Origin: Candidatus Minthosoma equi
Lineage (GTDB): Bacteria; Bacteroidota; Bacteroidia; Bacteroidales; Bacteroidaceae
Reading direction: 5' to 3'
NCBI GenBank assembly: GCA_018064885.1
Contig: JAGHUI010000006.1
Coordinates: 53,960-117,959 of the forward strand
DNA length: 64,000 bases
Positions 19,143-27,968 of the stretch are shown here, one piece after another. Position 1 is the stretch's first letter. Each line of letters starts with the position of its first letter. The notes under the pieces are model-generated. The model saw nothing but the letters and a program-made list of their open reading frames with translations. It made no database searches and had not been told where the DNA came from. The position numbers and the translations under genes are program-made.

Positions 19143-19706
19143 TTATTTCTTGTTATATTGATTCATTGTTCTATCAAGCCCTTGCAAGCAAAATGACTTT
19201 ATCATCTCACCGACGTATTCCACCTTTTCATCAATAACAGCATTATCTTCATCGGAGAATTTTCCCAGCACAAAATCAGCCTGAGCACCTCGTGGATAAT
19301 CATTACCGATTCCGAACTTAATGCGAGCATAATTCTGCGTCATCATGCATGATTCAATATTTTTCAATCCATTATGCCCACCTGCAGATCCATTTCCGCG
19401 AAGACGAATCTTACCTACAGGCAAACTCAAATCATCAACAACAACAAGAATATTCTCTACTGGTATCTTTTCCTGCTGAGTCCAATATCTTACAGCATTA
19501 CCAGAAAGATTCATATAAGTGGATGGTTTCAAGAGAATCAATTCTGCATTCTTCACGCGAGTTTTTGCGATGAAACCATAACGCTTGTCTGCCCATTCTG
19601 CATTCTGAGCCTTAGCAAATGCATCAACAGTGCGGAAACCAATATTATGACGTGTGCCGTCGTATTCGCTTCCTATATTTCCTAAACCGACTATAAGGTA
19701 TTTCAT
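19143..19706 (-). CDS. pth: Peptidyl-tRNA hydrolase
   Basis: This enzyme frees tRNA from peptidyl-tRNA that has dropped off ribosomes. The sequence begins [20 protein letters not shown], with Asn and His of the Pth active site (GLGN and TRHNIGF), then [27 protein letters not shown] and [11 protein letters not shown], all diagnostic. From this methionine it is 187 residues, the normal length. The reading frame opens 19 codons earlier at 19763 (MWLFNFF), a hydrophobic start that would lie at the foot of the rplY terminator, so I prefer the internal start, which has GGAG a short distance upstream. It is followed by hslR after two bases. Confidence 0.93.
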   Translation of the reverse strand: MKYLIVGLGNIGSEYDGTRHNIGFRTVDAFAKAQNAEWADKRYGFIAKTRVKNAELILLKPSTYMNLSGNAVRYWTQQEKIPVENILVVVDDLSLPVGKIRLRGNGSAGGHNGLKNIESCMMTQNYARIKFGIGNDYPRGAQADFVLGKFSDEDNAVIDEKVEYVGEMIKSFCLQGLDRTMNQYNKK

Positions 19707-19766
19707 AACATTGTCGTGTTTCTCCGCTTCGATCTTCGTACGGAAAAAATTGAAAAGCCACATATA

Positions 19767-19801
19767 TTAAAAAATAAAGGAGCCACACGAATGTAGCTCC
19801 T
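19767..19801 (-). terminator. Intrinsic terminator of rplY
   Basis: On the minus strand, arms 19792-19801 and 19778-19787 pair at nine of ten positions around a four-base loop, and are followed by a U-rich run (19767-19777). This is a good intrinsic terminator 45 bases after the rplY stop, separating it from the pth-hslR unit. Confidence 0.85.
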
Positions 19802-19845
19802 ATAATTTACTTTGCATATTTCCCTAAAGGATGTTTGCAAGCAGA

Positions 19846-20436
19846 TTAACCCTGCTGAGCAGCTGCAGCACGAGCTGCACGTGTCATACGAACTGCACAA
19901 ACGACAACTTCCTTAGAAGTTACGATCTCAAGACCTTCGTATGAGAGAGCAGCAACCTTCATTGACTTACCGAGACCGAGGCTTGTAACATCGATGTCGA
20001 GAGTGTCAGGGAACTTAGTGTAAGGAGCCTTAACAGCAAGCTTACGAACATTGAGAGCGAGCTTACCACCGGCCTTAACACCTTCTGCAAGACCATTGAG
20101 CTTAACTGGGATTTCCATTACAACAGGCTTGTCTTCAGTAATCTGGTAGAAGTCAACGTGAACTGGACGGTCTGTAACATAGTCACACTGGAGTTCCTTG
20201 AGGATTGCCTTAACAGTCTTGCCTTCTACAACAAGGTTTACGATATAAACGTTTGGAGTATAAAGAAGCTTTGCAAGTTCCTTCTCTGAAATTGAGATTG
20301 CAGTAGAAACTGGACCATTTTCATTCTTCTCAACACCGTAGATAACTGCAGGAACAAGTCCCTGACGACGAATCTCACGGCTAGCCTTCTTGCCGAACTC
20401 TGAACGAGCCTGAGCGTTAAGTGTAATTTCTTTCAT
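19846..20436 (-). CDS. rplY: Ribosomal protein L25, long (Ctc/TL5) form
   Basis: This protein binds 5S rRNA in the large subunit. I start it at 20436 (MKEITLNAQAR), which gives 196 residues and the normal L25 N-terminus; the open frame runs 21 codons further upstream into the leader. Residues 1-90 are the L25 fold (RSEFGKKASREIRRQGLVPA, VIYG), and residues 95-180 the C-terminal TL5 domain (VDFYQITEDKPVVMEIPVKL). A short alanine-rich tail follows. Codon use is strongly biased toward a few codons, as in highly expressed genes. It has its own promoter and terminator, so it is a single-gene unit. Confidence 0.96.
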   Translation of the reverse strand: MKEITLNAQARSEFGKKASREIRRQGLVPAVIYGVEKNENGPVSTAISISEKELAKLLYTPNVYIVNLVVEGKTVKAILKELQCDYVTDRPVHVDFYQITEDKPVVMEIPVKLNGLAEGVKAGGKLALNVRKLAVKAPYTKFPDTLDIDVTSLGLGKSMKVAALSYEGLEIVTSKEVVVCAVRMTRAARAAAAQQG

Positions 20437-20542
20437 TTTAATGAATTTTGTGTTACTATAAATTAAACATTTTGTGCTTAATTCGCCATCACACGACATC
20501 CTGATTTTAATTCAGGTTAATGTGTTGCCCAAAAAAGCGATG

Positions 20543-20573
20543 CAAAGTTACTACATTTTCGTCAAATGGCAAA
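20543..20573 (-). promoter_or_regulatory. Bacteroidales-type promoter of rplY
   Basis: On the minus strand TTTG (20570-20573) is followed after 19 bases by TAACTTTG (20543-20550), matching both promoter elements. The leader to the rplY start is about 100 bases and can fold a small stem of CCTGA with TCAGG (about 20501-20517). Confidence 0.8.
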
Positions 20574-20603
20574 AGAACTCAGTAACTTTTTGCCTGTTTG
20601 TAT

Positions 20604-21347
20604 TCATTTTTTCTCTTTTTCCATCTCCTTCTGTTCCTCTGGAGTCATTGGAAACTTACCTAACCATTTCATTTGGCGAAGACACCATGTCTGTCGTCTA
20701 TACATATAATTGGATGGTGATGCACTATTGAATTTTATAGGATTAGGAAGTGTAACTGCTATAAGCGCGCATTGATTTCTGGTGAGATTCTTTGCATCGC
20801 AACCGAAATGTTCTTGTGCCACAGCTTGCGCCCCGTAAATTCCATCACCCATTTCTATCGTGTTCAAATACACTTCCATAATCCTCTGCTTGTTCCACAT
20901 GAACTCCATCAGCACTGTAAAATATGCTTCCACTCCCTTTCTCACCCATGCTAATTTTCCAGACGAAGATGTTGGGAAAAGGAACACATTCTTTGCTGTC
21001 TGCTGACTTATAGTAGAACCTCCACGAAAGCGTTCTCCACTTTCGCGCTCATCAATGACTCTCTTTATCGCATCCCAATCAAAACCATTATGAATCAAAT
21101 AGTTTTGGTCTTCACTTGACATTACAGCCAAAGGCAGATCTGGAGAAATAGAATCGAGAGGAACCCATTCATGATGCCATCTGATCTGCTCGCCACGACT
21201 CACCTGTTCGTATGCACGGATAAACATAAGAGGCGAAACATAAACAGGAACGAAGCGGAACAATAAAACAAGCAGGATGCTGCCCGCTAAAAGAACGATC
21301 AGCATCCACTTGATAAAATTTCCTGCTTTGGAAAAGAATTTCTTCAT
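20604..21347 (-). CDS. mtgA: Monofunctional peptidoglycan glycosyltransferase
   Basis: This is a GT51 enzyme that polymerises lipid II into glycan strands at the inner membrane without a transpeptidase domain. The N-terminal helix spans about residues 14-36. Motif 1 appears as MSSEDQNYLIHNGFDWDAIK with the catalytic Glu, motif 2 as RGGSTISQQTAKNVFLFP, motif 3 as VLMEFMWNKQRIMEVYLNTI, and EMGDGIYGAQAVAQEHFG follows. A length of 247 residues is normal for MtgA. It begins nine bases after the OmpA-like lipoprotein gene, so both are probably made from one promoter, linking wall synthesis and outer-membrane anchoring. Confidence 0.95.
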   Translation of the reverse strand: MKKFFSKAGNFIKWMLIVLLAGSILLVLLFRFVPVYVSPLMFIRAYEQVSRGEQIRWHHEWVPLDSISPDLPLAVMSSEDQNYLIHNGFDWDAIKRVIDERESGERFRGGSTISQQTAKNVFLFPTSSSGKLAWVRKGVEAYFTVLMEFMWNKQRIMEVYLNTIEMGDGIYGAQAVAQEHFGCDAKNLTRNQCALIAVTLPNPIKFNSASPSNYMYRRQTWCLRQMKWLGKFPMTPEEQKEMEKEKK

Positions 21348-21356
21348 TTGCTAGAT

Positions 21357-22076
21357 TTACTGAAGTGTACCTTCGTTTGCTGCATTGATCATAGCCTCAG
21401 AAGCATAGAGATAGATTTCTACGCGACGATTCTGAGCCTTGCCCTCTTTTGTAGAGTTGTCAGCCACAGGGTTGTTCTCTCCATAGCCAATGCTGCTCTT
21501 AATCTGTGATGCACCAGCACCTTCTGAAAGGATGAATGACTTTACAGCATCTGCACGGTTCTGGCTGAGAGTGATGTTCTTCTGAACGCTCTCTTCTGCA
21601 GAAACGCCCTTGAATGGAGAATTATCAGTATATCCCTGAATTGCAACGTCAGCATCTGGATTTGCCTTCAACACGTTGTTTGTGAAGTCTTTAAGATTGC
21701 TCATTGCTGTTGCGCTGAGAGTTGACTTTCCTGAAGTGAAAAGAATTCCAGAGTCAAATGTAACCTTTACAGCAGCAAGACCGTTCTGGTCGGTAACAGC
21801 CTCAACCTGAGCATTCTGCACTGCTTCTGCCTGAGCCTTCATTTTGTCCATCTTCTTTCCGATGAGAACACCAGCGCCTGTACCTACAGCAGCGCCAATA
21901 CCAGCGCCAATAAGAGTGCCACCAGCATTCTTTCCAATAAGATTACCCACAAGAGCACCAAGACCAGCACCAGCACCACCGCCAATAAGACCACCTCCTG
22001 TAGTATTATTCATACCACAGCCTGCCATAAGCATGAGGCCTGCCATTGAAAGAACTAAAAACTTTGAATTTTTCAT
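21357..22076 (-). CDS. OmpA-domain lipoprotein with glycine zipper
   Basis: This is a 239-residue lipoprotein from the start at 22076 (MKNSKFLVLSM); the longer frame would begin inside the promoter. The signal peptide ends in the lipobox LMAGC. Residues 25-75 are glycine-rich with alternating small residues (GGGLIGGGAGAGLGALVG and GTLIGAGIGAAVGTGAGVLI), a glycine-zipper that may insert in a membrane. The C-terminal half is an OmpA peptidoglycan-binding domain: VAIQGYTDNSPF, LSQNRADAVKSFIL, IGYGENNPVADNS and AQNRRVEIYLY. It should link the envelope to the wall. mtgA follows directly. Confidence 0.92.
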   Translation of the reverse strand: MKNSKFLVLSMAGLMLMAGCGMNNTTGGGLIGGGAGAGLGALVGNLIGKNAGGTLIGAGIGAAVGTGAGVLIGKKMDKMKAQAEAVQNAQVEAVTDQNGLAAVKVTFDSGILFTSGKSTLSATAMSNLKDFTNNVLKANPDADVAIQGYTDNSPFKGVSAEESVQKNITLSQNRADAVKSFILSEGAGASQIKSSIGYGENNPVADNSTKEGKAQNRRVEIYLYASEAMINAANEGTLQ

Positions 22077-22133
22077 CTTTTTACTTTTTAAATAATGTAT
22101 TATTAAGAACTGATATTTGACATAAATTCTTTG

Positions 22134-22141
22134 CAAATTTA
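22134..22141 (-). promoter_or_regulatory. Probable -7 element for ompA-mtgA
   Basis: The minus strand reads TAAATTTG here, matching TAnnTTTG, about 58 bases before the chosen ompA start. The -33 element is weak. It overlaps the farthest upstream ATG of the frame, which is a reason to prefer the internal start. Confidence 0.5.
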
Positions 22142-22216
22142 TAGAAAATATGGCAAGAAACTACAACATTATATGATTTTCCGAGTCAGCAAAAGGAGAT
22201 TTTAAGATTTTTTACC

Positions 22217-22224
22217 TAATTTTG
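22217..22224 (+). promoter_or_regulatory. Probable -7 element for proS
   Basis: TAATTTTG matches the -7 consensus 62 bases before the proS start. No good -33 element is seen. Together with the opposite -7 at 22134-22141 it makes this 210-base gap a divergent promoter region. Confidence 0.5.
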
Positions 22225-22286
22225 CACTTCAAAAGAGAATTCCACTTATCAAAAAAGTACAAAATCAACAAAAATAACATAGAAAA

Positions 22287-23765
22287 ATGGCAAAAGAACT
22301 TAAAGACCTGACCAAGCGCAGCGAGGACTACTCTAAGTGGTATAATGAACTCGTTGTAAAAGCAGACTTGGCAGAGCAGGCAGATGTGAGAGGATGTATG
22401 GTTATCAAGCCATACGGATATGCAATATGGGAAAAGATGCAGCGTGTGCTCGATGACATGTTCAAGGAGACTGGCGTGCAGAACGCTTACTTCCCACTTC
22501 TTATTCCTAAGAGTTTCCTCAGCCGTGAAGCAGAACACGTGGAAGGCTTTGCAAAGGAATGTGCAGTTGTGACACACTACCGTCTCAAGACAAACGAGAC
22601 TCACGATGGTGTTGTTGTTGACCCAGCAGCAAAGCTTGAAGAAGAGCTCATCATCCGTCCTACTTCTGAAACAATCATTTGGAACACATACAAGAACTGG
22701 ATCAACTCATATCGCGACCTTCCAATTCTTTGCAATCAGTGGTGCAACGTAATGCGCTGGGAAATGCGTACTCGCCTCTTCCTTCGCACTTCTGAGTTCC
22801 TCTGGCAGGAAGGACACACAGCTCACGCTACTCGCGAAGAAGCAGAAGATCGTGCAAAGCAAATGCTTGCCATCTATGCAAAGTTTGCCGAGGAGTACAT
22901 GGCTGTACCTGTAATTCAGGGCGTCAAGAGTGAAACAGAGCGTTTTGCCGGAGCACTTGACACTTACACTATTGAGGCAATGATGCAAGACGGAAAAGCT
23001 CTTCAGTCAGGAACATCACACTTCCTCGGCCAAAACTTCGGCAAGGCATTCGACGTACAGTTCCTCAACAAAGAGAACAAGCCAGAATATGCATGGGCAA
23101 CTTCATGGGGAGTTTCGACACGTCTCATGGGTGCTCTCATCATGACACACTCTGACGATAATGGTCTCGTTCTTCCTCCAGCACTTGCACCAATTCAGGT
23201 GGTTATCATTCCTATCGGCAAAGGTGACCAGATGGCAATGCTTGATGAGAAAGCTGCTGGCATCGTCGCTAACTTGAAGAAGATGGGCATCAGCGTGAAG
23301 TACGACAATGCAGACAATAAGCGCCCAGGATTCAAGTTTGCAGACTACGAACTCAAGGGCGTCCCTGTACGTCTCGTACTTGGCGCTCGTGACCTTGAGC
23401 AAGGCCTTGTAGAGATCATGCGACGCGATACACTTGAAAAGGAATCTGTTAGCATTGAAGGAATTGAGGAATACATCAAGAATCTTCTTGCTGATATCCA
23501 AACAAATATTCTTGAAAAAGCTCGTAAATTCCGTGATGCTCACATCTATGAGTGCGACAACTACGAAGAGTTCAAAGAGAAGGTAAAGGATGGCGGATTC
23601 TTCCTTTGTCACTGGGACGGTACAGCTGAAACAGAAGCAAAGATCAAGGAAGACACTCAAGCAACAATTCGTTGTGTGCCATACATGTTCGAGCAGACAC
23701 CTGGTGTTGACATGGTAAGTGGCAAACCTTCCGTTGCAAGAGTTCTCATTGCAAGAGCATACTAA
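22287..23765 (+). CDS. proS: Prolyl-tRNA synthetase, archaeal/eukaryotic type
   Basis: This class II enzyme charges tRNA-Pro. The 492-residue length and the opening [20 protein letters not shown] with [18 protein letters not shown] mark the short archaeal/eukaryotic form without the bacterial editing insert. Class II motifs are seen as RPTSETIIW (motif region around 132), [20 protein letters not shown] (motif 2) and [20 protein letters not shown] (motif 3). The anticodon-binding domain follows ([13 protein letters not shown] stretch near 306), and the C-terminal zinc-type domain ends in a tyrosine (VLIARAY), as in other ProRS of this type. This form is standard in Bacteroidota, so it is not evidence of recent transfer. 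Confidence 0.96.
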   Translation: MAKELKDLTKRSEDYSKWYNELVVKADLAEQADVRGCMVIKPYGYAIWEKMQRVLDDMFKETGVQNAYFPLLIPKSFLSREAEHVEGFAKECAVVTHYRLKTNETHDGVVVDPAAKLEEELIIRPTSETIIWNTYKNWINSYRDLPILCNQWCNVMRWEMRTRLFLRTSEFLWQEGHTAHATREEAEDRAKQMLAIYAKFAEEYMAVPVIQGVKSETERFAGALDTYTIEAMMQDGKALQSGTSHFLGQNFGKAFDVQFLNKENKPEYAWATSWGVSTRLMGALIMTHSDDNGLVLPPALAPIQVVIIPIGKGDQMAMLDEKAAGIVANLKKMGISVKYDNADNKRPGFKFADYELKGVPVRLVLGARDLEQGLVEIMRRDTLEKESVSIEGIEEYIKNLLADIQTNILEKARKFRDAHIYECDNYEEFKEKVKDGGFFLCHWDGTAETEAKIKEDTQATIRCVPYMFEQTPGVDMVSGKPSVARVLIARAY

Positions 23766-23817
23766 TTATTTAATACAAAACAAAGGCAATTCCAATTACA
23801 GAGTAATCAATTTATCA

Positions 23818-23928
23818 TTTACGAGGCAAACAAATATTTACCCATAGGACAATTGATTCATCCTTTACGGCAAAGGACATATACCTTTTACAGCAAAAGC
23901 AATGCATCCTTTCGGAATAATGCTATAC
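23818..23928 (+). repeat. Degenerate short repeats upstream of the S37 peptidase gene
   Basis: TTTAC..GCAAA units occur at 23818-23830, 23864-23874 and 23887-23897, with starts 46 and 23 bases apart; a weaker TTTAC lies at 23837 and a TTTCGG at 23910. The second and third units also form small perfect hairpins (TCCTTT with AAAGGA, CTTTT with AAAAG). The repeats fill the gap before the S37 peptidase start at 23973 and may be regulator sites. Confidence 0.5.
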
Positions 23929-23972
23929 GGAATTACCAAACACTTCTTTTTATAATAAAAAAGCAAGTAAGA

Positions 23973-25268
23973 ATGAAGAAACTTACTTTAACAATGATGA
24001 TTGTGCTGATGACATTAAGTTTGTCAGCACAATCGTCTTTCATGCAGAAACTCACACAATTGCAGGGTGTGAGCAATGTCACAAAACTTGAGACAAGCAA
24101 GTTCAGCGAGAAATATGTAATGAAGGTTGAACAGCAGGTTGACTGGAAGTCCATGAACAAAGGTACTTTTGGTGAGCGCATCATTGTCGGTTTCAAAGGA
24201 GAGAGCAATCCTACAGTTATTGTAACAGAAGGATATTTTGCTGATTACGGAATGCGTGAAAGCTACACAGAAGAGCTTTGTGAGATGTTCAATGCAAACG
24301 TGGTTCTTTGCGAATACCGCTATTTTGCAGAAAGTGTTCCTGCCCCAACAAACTGGGATTACATGACTGTTGACAATTCTCTTTGTGACTATCATCATAT
24401 ACGTCAGCTTCTTGGCACAATCTTCAAAGGAAAATGGATAAGTACAGGAATCAGCAAGGGTGGACAGACAACAATGTTTTATCGTGCGACATTCCCCGAT
24501 GACGTTGACGTAAGCGTAAGCTATGTGGCTCCACTTAACAGAGGTGTAGAAGATGGAAGACATGAGAAGTTTCTTGCAAAGAAAGTGGGCACAAAAGCAG
24601 AAAGAAAAGCAATAGAAGCCGCTATGCAGGAATTGATGAAGAGAAAATCCAATCTTATGCCTATGTTCAACGAGTTCTGCTCTAACAAAGGATACAAGTT
24701 CTACATCAGCAATGAAGACATCTTCGACTATTGCGTCCTTGAGCTTCCATTCGCACTTTGGCAGTGGGGCACTCCTGTCAGCACCCTTCCTGCCTTAGAC
24801 GCAAGTAATGAAGAATGGGCAAAAACATTGCTCACTATTGCCGATCCCGACTACTTCTCATACCCAAACAAGTTCATGCCTTTTGATGTTCAAGCAAGTC
24901 ATGAGCTGGGTTACTACGGCTACTCGCTCAAGCCAATTAAGAAGTGGGCTTCTGTTAAAAGCACCAAGGGCTATCTAAAGGAACTCATGCTTCCTGATAG
25001 CTTGAGAAAATATGACTTCGATGATCGTCTATACAAGCGTACCGTCAAATTCTTAAAAGAAGAAGATCCTACACATATATTTATATATGGAGAAATTGAC
25101 CCATGGAGCGCAAGCGGTGTTTGTACCTGGCTTGATTGCAAGAAAAAGAACAATATGCGCATATACGTCCAGCCTCGCGGAAGCCATACTGCTCGAATCA
25201 GCAACATGCCAGCTGACATGAAAAAGGAAATTACAGACAGATTGTCACAGTGGCTCCAAGCAGAATAG
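23973..25268 (+). CDS. S37 (PS-10 type) secreted serine peptidase
   Basis: This 431-residue protein belongs to the S37 family, related to prolyl tripeptidyl aminopeptidase. I start at 23973 (MKKLTLTMMIVLMTLSLSAQ), which gives a proper signal peptide; the open frame runs 40 codons further up through the repeat-bearing leader. The nucleophile serine sits in TGISKGGQTTMFYRATFP near residue 155, the acid in IYGEIDPWSASGV near 375, and the histidine in RGSHTARI near 400, in alpha/beta-hydrolase order. Motif GYFADYGMRESYTEELCE precedes them. It would cleave peptides in the periplasm or at the surface, fitting the peptide-using lifestyle suggested by pepC-like and pepT genes. Confidence 0.88.
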   Translation: MKKLTLTMMIVLMTLSLSAQSSFMQKLTQLQGVSNVTKLETSKFSEKYVMKVEQQVDWKSMNKGTFGERIIVGFKGESNPTVIVTEGYFADYGMRESYTEELCEMFNANVVLCEYRYFAESVPAPTNWDYMTVDNSLCDYHHIRQLLGTIFKGKWISTGISKGGQTTMFYRATFPDDVDVSVSYVAPLNRGVEDGRHEKFLAKKVGTKAERKAIEAAMQELMKRKSNLMPMFNEFCSNKGYKFYISNEDIFDYCVLELPFALWQWGTPVSTLPALDASNEEWAKTLLTIADPDYFSYPNKFMPFDVQASHELGYYGYSLKPIKKWASVKSTKGYLKELMLPDSLRKYDFDDRLYKRTVKFLKEEDPTHIFIYGEIDPWSASGVCTWLDCKKKNNMRIYVQPRGSHTARISNMPADMKKEITDRLSQWLQAE

Positions 25269-25293
25269 AATGATTGGCATCTGTTTTGTATAT

Positions 25294-25311
25294 GTTTATT
25301 CTCATATAAAC
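25294..25311. promoter_or_regulatory. Inverted repeat upstream of clpC, possible operator
   Basis: GTTTAT at 25294-25299 is matched by ATAAAC at 25306-25311, 19 bases before the clpC start. The dyad is short and AT-rich, so chance is possible, but the position fits a regulator of a stress gene. No consensus promoter is visible in the 61-base gap. Confidence 0.3.
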
Positions 25312-25329
25312 TATTGAGAGTACAATTAA

Positions 25330-27858
25330 ATGATAAATTACAATTATTCTGATAGAATAAAGCGCATTTTAGCTTATAGCAAAGAAGAAGCGCTCAGGCT
25401 CAATAATGACTATATTGGCCCTGAGCACCTTATGCTTGGCATCATACGAGATGGCGAAAGCAAAGCCATCGAAATTCTTCGTGAGAAATTCTTCCTAAAT
25501 ATCCCTAACATCAAAGAACTTATTGAGGAAAGAATTAAAGATAATGGAGAAAAACTGCTATCTAAAGAGATATCTTTAAATAACAGGTCAACTATGATTA
25601 TGCGACTCATTGTGCTAGAATCACGATTAACAAAGAGTCCAGAAGCTGATGCGGAGCACATGCTGCTTGCTATCATCAAACAAGAAGATAATCTTGTGGC
25701 AAAAATACTGAAAGACAAAGAGGTCACTTATGATGGTATTTTTGAAGCTGTTGCTCCACGCAAAGCTCCAAAGCAACCAGAAAACAATGTTGGATTTGAA
25801 GACGATGAAGATGATGACCTTCCACCAATGAGCGGAAGCAACAACAGTACTTCTTCATCTTCAAGTGCTTCTACAACTTCCAAAACCACACAAAAAGGAA
25901 ATTCTGACACTCCTGCAATAGACAAGTTCGGTTTTGACCTGACAAAAGCTGCCAGCGAAGGAAAACTTGACCCCGTTGTTGGACGTGAAGTAGAGATTGA
26001 GCGTTTAGCTCAAATTCTTTCTCGCAGAAAAAAGAACAATCCAGTCCTCATTGGTGAGCCTGGCGTTGGAAAGAGTGCCATCGTTGAAGGTCTTGCAACA
26101 AGAATCAATGAACGCAAGGTTGCCCGAGTGCTTTTCAACAAGCGCATCATCAGCCTTGACATGAGCAGCGTCGTTGCTGGCACAAAGTATCGCGGACAGT
26201 TCGAGGAGCGCATGAAGAGCATCATCAATGAATTGCGTTCTAATCCGGATATCATTGTCTTTATCGACGAAATACATACTCTCGTTGGTGCTGGCAATCA
26301 AGCAGGACAAATGGATGCTGCTAATATGATGAAACCAGCATTAGCACGAGGCGAGCTCCAGTGCATTGGCGCAACAACTCTTGACGAATACCGCAAATCC
26401 ATTGAGAAAGACGGTGCTCTTGAGCGACGTTTCCAAAAGGTTCTCGTTGAACAGACAACACCAGAAGAAACACTTGCTATTCTTCACAACATCAAGGATC
26501 GTTATGAAGAGCATCATAATGTCACTTATACGGAAGAAGCACTTGCTGCATGCGTTCGTTTGGCTGAAAGATACATTACAGACCGTAGTTTCCCAGACAA
26601 GGCAATTGATGTTCTTGACGAAGTCGGCTCACGCGTGCGCATAATAAATATATGTGTGCCTAAGGAGATTGAGGAGAAAGAAGCTGCTATTGCCGAACTC
26701 ATTTCAAAGAAAGAAAATGCTGTAAAAAGTCAGAACTACGAACTTGCTGCCAGCTATCGTGACCGTTCTAAGATGATGGAAGAAGAATTGAAATCCATGA
26801 AAGAGGAATGGGAAAACAGCCTTGAAGAAAAACGCAAGAAGGTTCAAGAGGAAGATGTTGCTCACACCGTGTCAATGATGACGGGTATTCCTGTAAGCAA
26901 GATGGCAAGTGCTGAAGGAATAAAAATGAAGGGCATGAGACAAGAGCTCAAGGGTGCTGTTATTGCACAGGATGGCGCTATTGACAAACTCGTAAGTGCT
27001 ATTCAGCGCAGCAGAGTGGGTCTTAAAGATCCTAATCGCCCTATTGGCACATTCATGTTCCTCGGCCCTACAGGAGTAGGAAAGACTTTCCTTGCTAAGA
27101 AACTTGCCGAGCACATGTTTGGCAGTTCCGATGCTCTTGTACGTATTGACATGAGTGAATACATGGAGAAATTCACAGTCAGCAGACTCGTTGGTGCTCC
27201 TCCTGGATATGTAGGTTATGAAGAAGGTGGAATGCTAACAGAGAAAGTGCGCAGAAAACCATATTCAATCGTTCTTCTCGATGAAATTGAAAAAGCGCAC
27301 ACTGATGTATTCAACATTCTTCTTCAAGTAATGGATGATGGACGACTGACTGATTCACAAGGACGTACGGTCGATTTCAGGAACACAGTCATCATCATGA
27401 CAAGTAATGTTGGAACCCGTCAGTTAAAGGAGTTTGGTCGTGGTGTTGGCTTCTCTGCAATGGCAGGAAAGGATGACAAAGAAGTTAGCAGAAGTGTTAT
27501 CCAAAAGGCTCTCAACAAGCAATTCTCTCCCGAGTTCCTTAATCGTATTGACGAAATCATCACATTCGATCAGCTTGAACTTGAGGCAATTCTCAAAATC
27601 ATTGACCTTGAACTTAAAGGTCTTTACACTCGCATCAATGACCTTGGCTATAATCTTGAAATAACAGACGATGCCAAGAAGTTCATCGCTGAGAAGGGCT
27701 ATGACAAGCAGTTTGGCGCTCGTCCTCTCAGACGTGCTATACAGCAGTATTTGGAGGATGGCATCAGTGAAATGATTGTCGAAGAGAATATCGCTCCAAA
27801 TGACACCATAATTGCAGAGTTAAAAGATGACAAAATCGTCATTGTCAAAAAACAATAA
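25330..27858 (+). CDS. clpC: ClpC-type AAA+ unfoldase
   Basis: This is a 842-residue Hsp100 ATPase that feeds proteins to ClpP or disaggregates them. The N-domain (1-145) has two Clp_N repeats ([32 protein letters not shown]). A serine/threonine-rich acidic linker follows at 150-195. AAA-1 has Walker [14 protein letters not shown] near 241 and Walker [15 protein letters not shown]; a middle coiled coil lies at about 425-490; AAA-2 has [13 protein letters not shown] near 579 and [13 protein letters not shown]. The C-terminal D2-small domain ends DKIVIVKKQ. No ctsR or mcsAB genes adjoin it. An inverted repeat GTTTAT-N6-ATAAAC just upstream (25294-25311) may be an operator. A hairpin terminator follows. 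Confidence 0.95.
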   Translation: MINYNYSDRIKRILAYSKEEALRLNNDYIGPEHLMLGIIRDGESKAIEILREKFFLNIPNIKELIEERIKDNGEKLLSKEISLNNRSTMIMRLIVLESRLTKSPEADAEHMLLAIIKQEDNLVAKILKDKEVTYDGIFEAVAPRKAPKQPENNVGFEDDEDDDLPPMSGSNNSTSSSSSASTTSKTTQKGNSDTPAIDKFGFDLTKAASEGKLDPVVGREVEIERLAQILSRRKKNNPVLIGEPGVGKSAIVEGLATRINERKVARVLFNKRIISLDMSSVVAGTKYRGQFEERMKSIINELRSNPDIIVFIDEIHTLVGAGNQAGQMDAANMMKPALARGELQCIGATTLDEYRKSIEKDGALERRFQKVLVEQTTPEETLAILHNIKDRYEEHHNVTYTEEALAACVRLAERYITDRSFPDKAIDVLDEVGSRVRIINICVPKEIEEKEAAIAELISKKENAVKSQNYELAASYRDRSKMMEEELKSMKEEWENSLEEKRKKVQEEDVAHTVSMMTGIPVSKMASAEGIKMKGMRQELKGAVIAQDGAIDKLVSAIQRSRVGLKDPNRPIGTFMFLGPTGVGKTFLAKKLAEHMFGSSDALVRIDMSEYMEKFTVSRLVGAPPGYVGYEEGGMLTEKVRRKPYSIVLLDEIEKAHTDVFNILLQVMDDGRLTDSQGRTVDFRNTVIIMTSNVGTRQLKEFGRGVGFSAMAGKDDKEVSRSVIQKALNKQFSPEFLNRIDEIITFDQLELEAILKIIDLELKGLYTRINDLGYNLEITDDAKKFIAEKGYDKQFGARPLRRAIQQYLEDGISEMIVEENIAPNDTIIAELKDDKIVIVKKQ

Positions 27859-27864
27859 GACAAA

Positions 27865-27897
27865 ATGTCAGTCATGTTCATGGCTGGCATTTTTTTT
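27865..27897 (+). terminator. Intrinsic terminator after clpC
   Basis: Arms 27865-27875 and 27880-27890 pair over eleven positions, two of them G-U, with a four-base loop, followed by eight T. It starts six bases after the clpC stop. Confidence 0.85.
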
Positions 27898-27968
27898 GAA
27901 TTTTACGATTATCGATTTCTATTATCAAAAAATAATATTTATACGAATATAATAATTAAACTAATAAT

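Noticed and set aside
22287..23765. proS as a recently acquired archaeal gene
   Set aside because: The short archaeal/eukaryotic-type ProRS is the usual form in Bacteroidota and the base and codon use match the neighbours.
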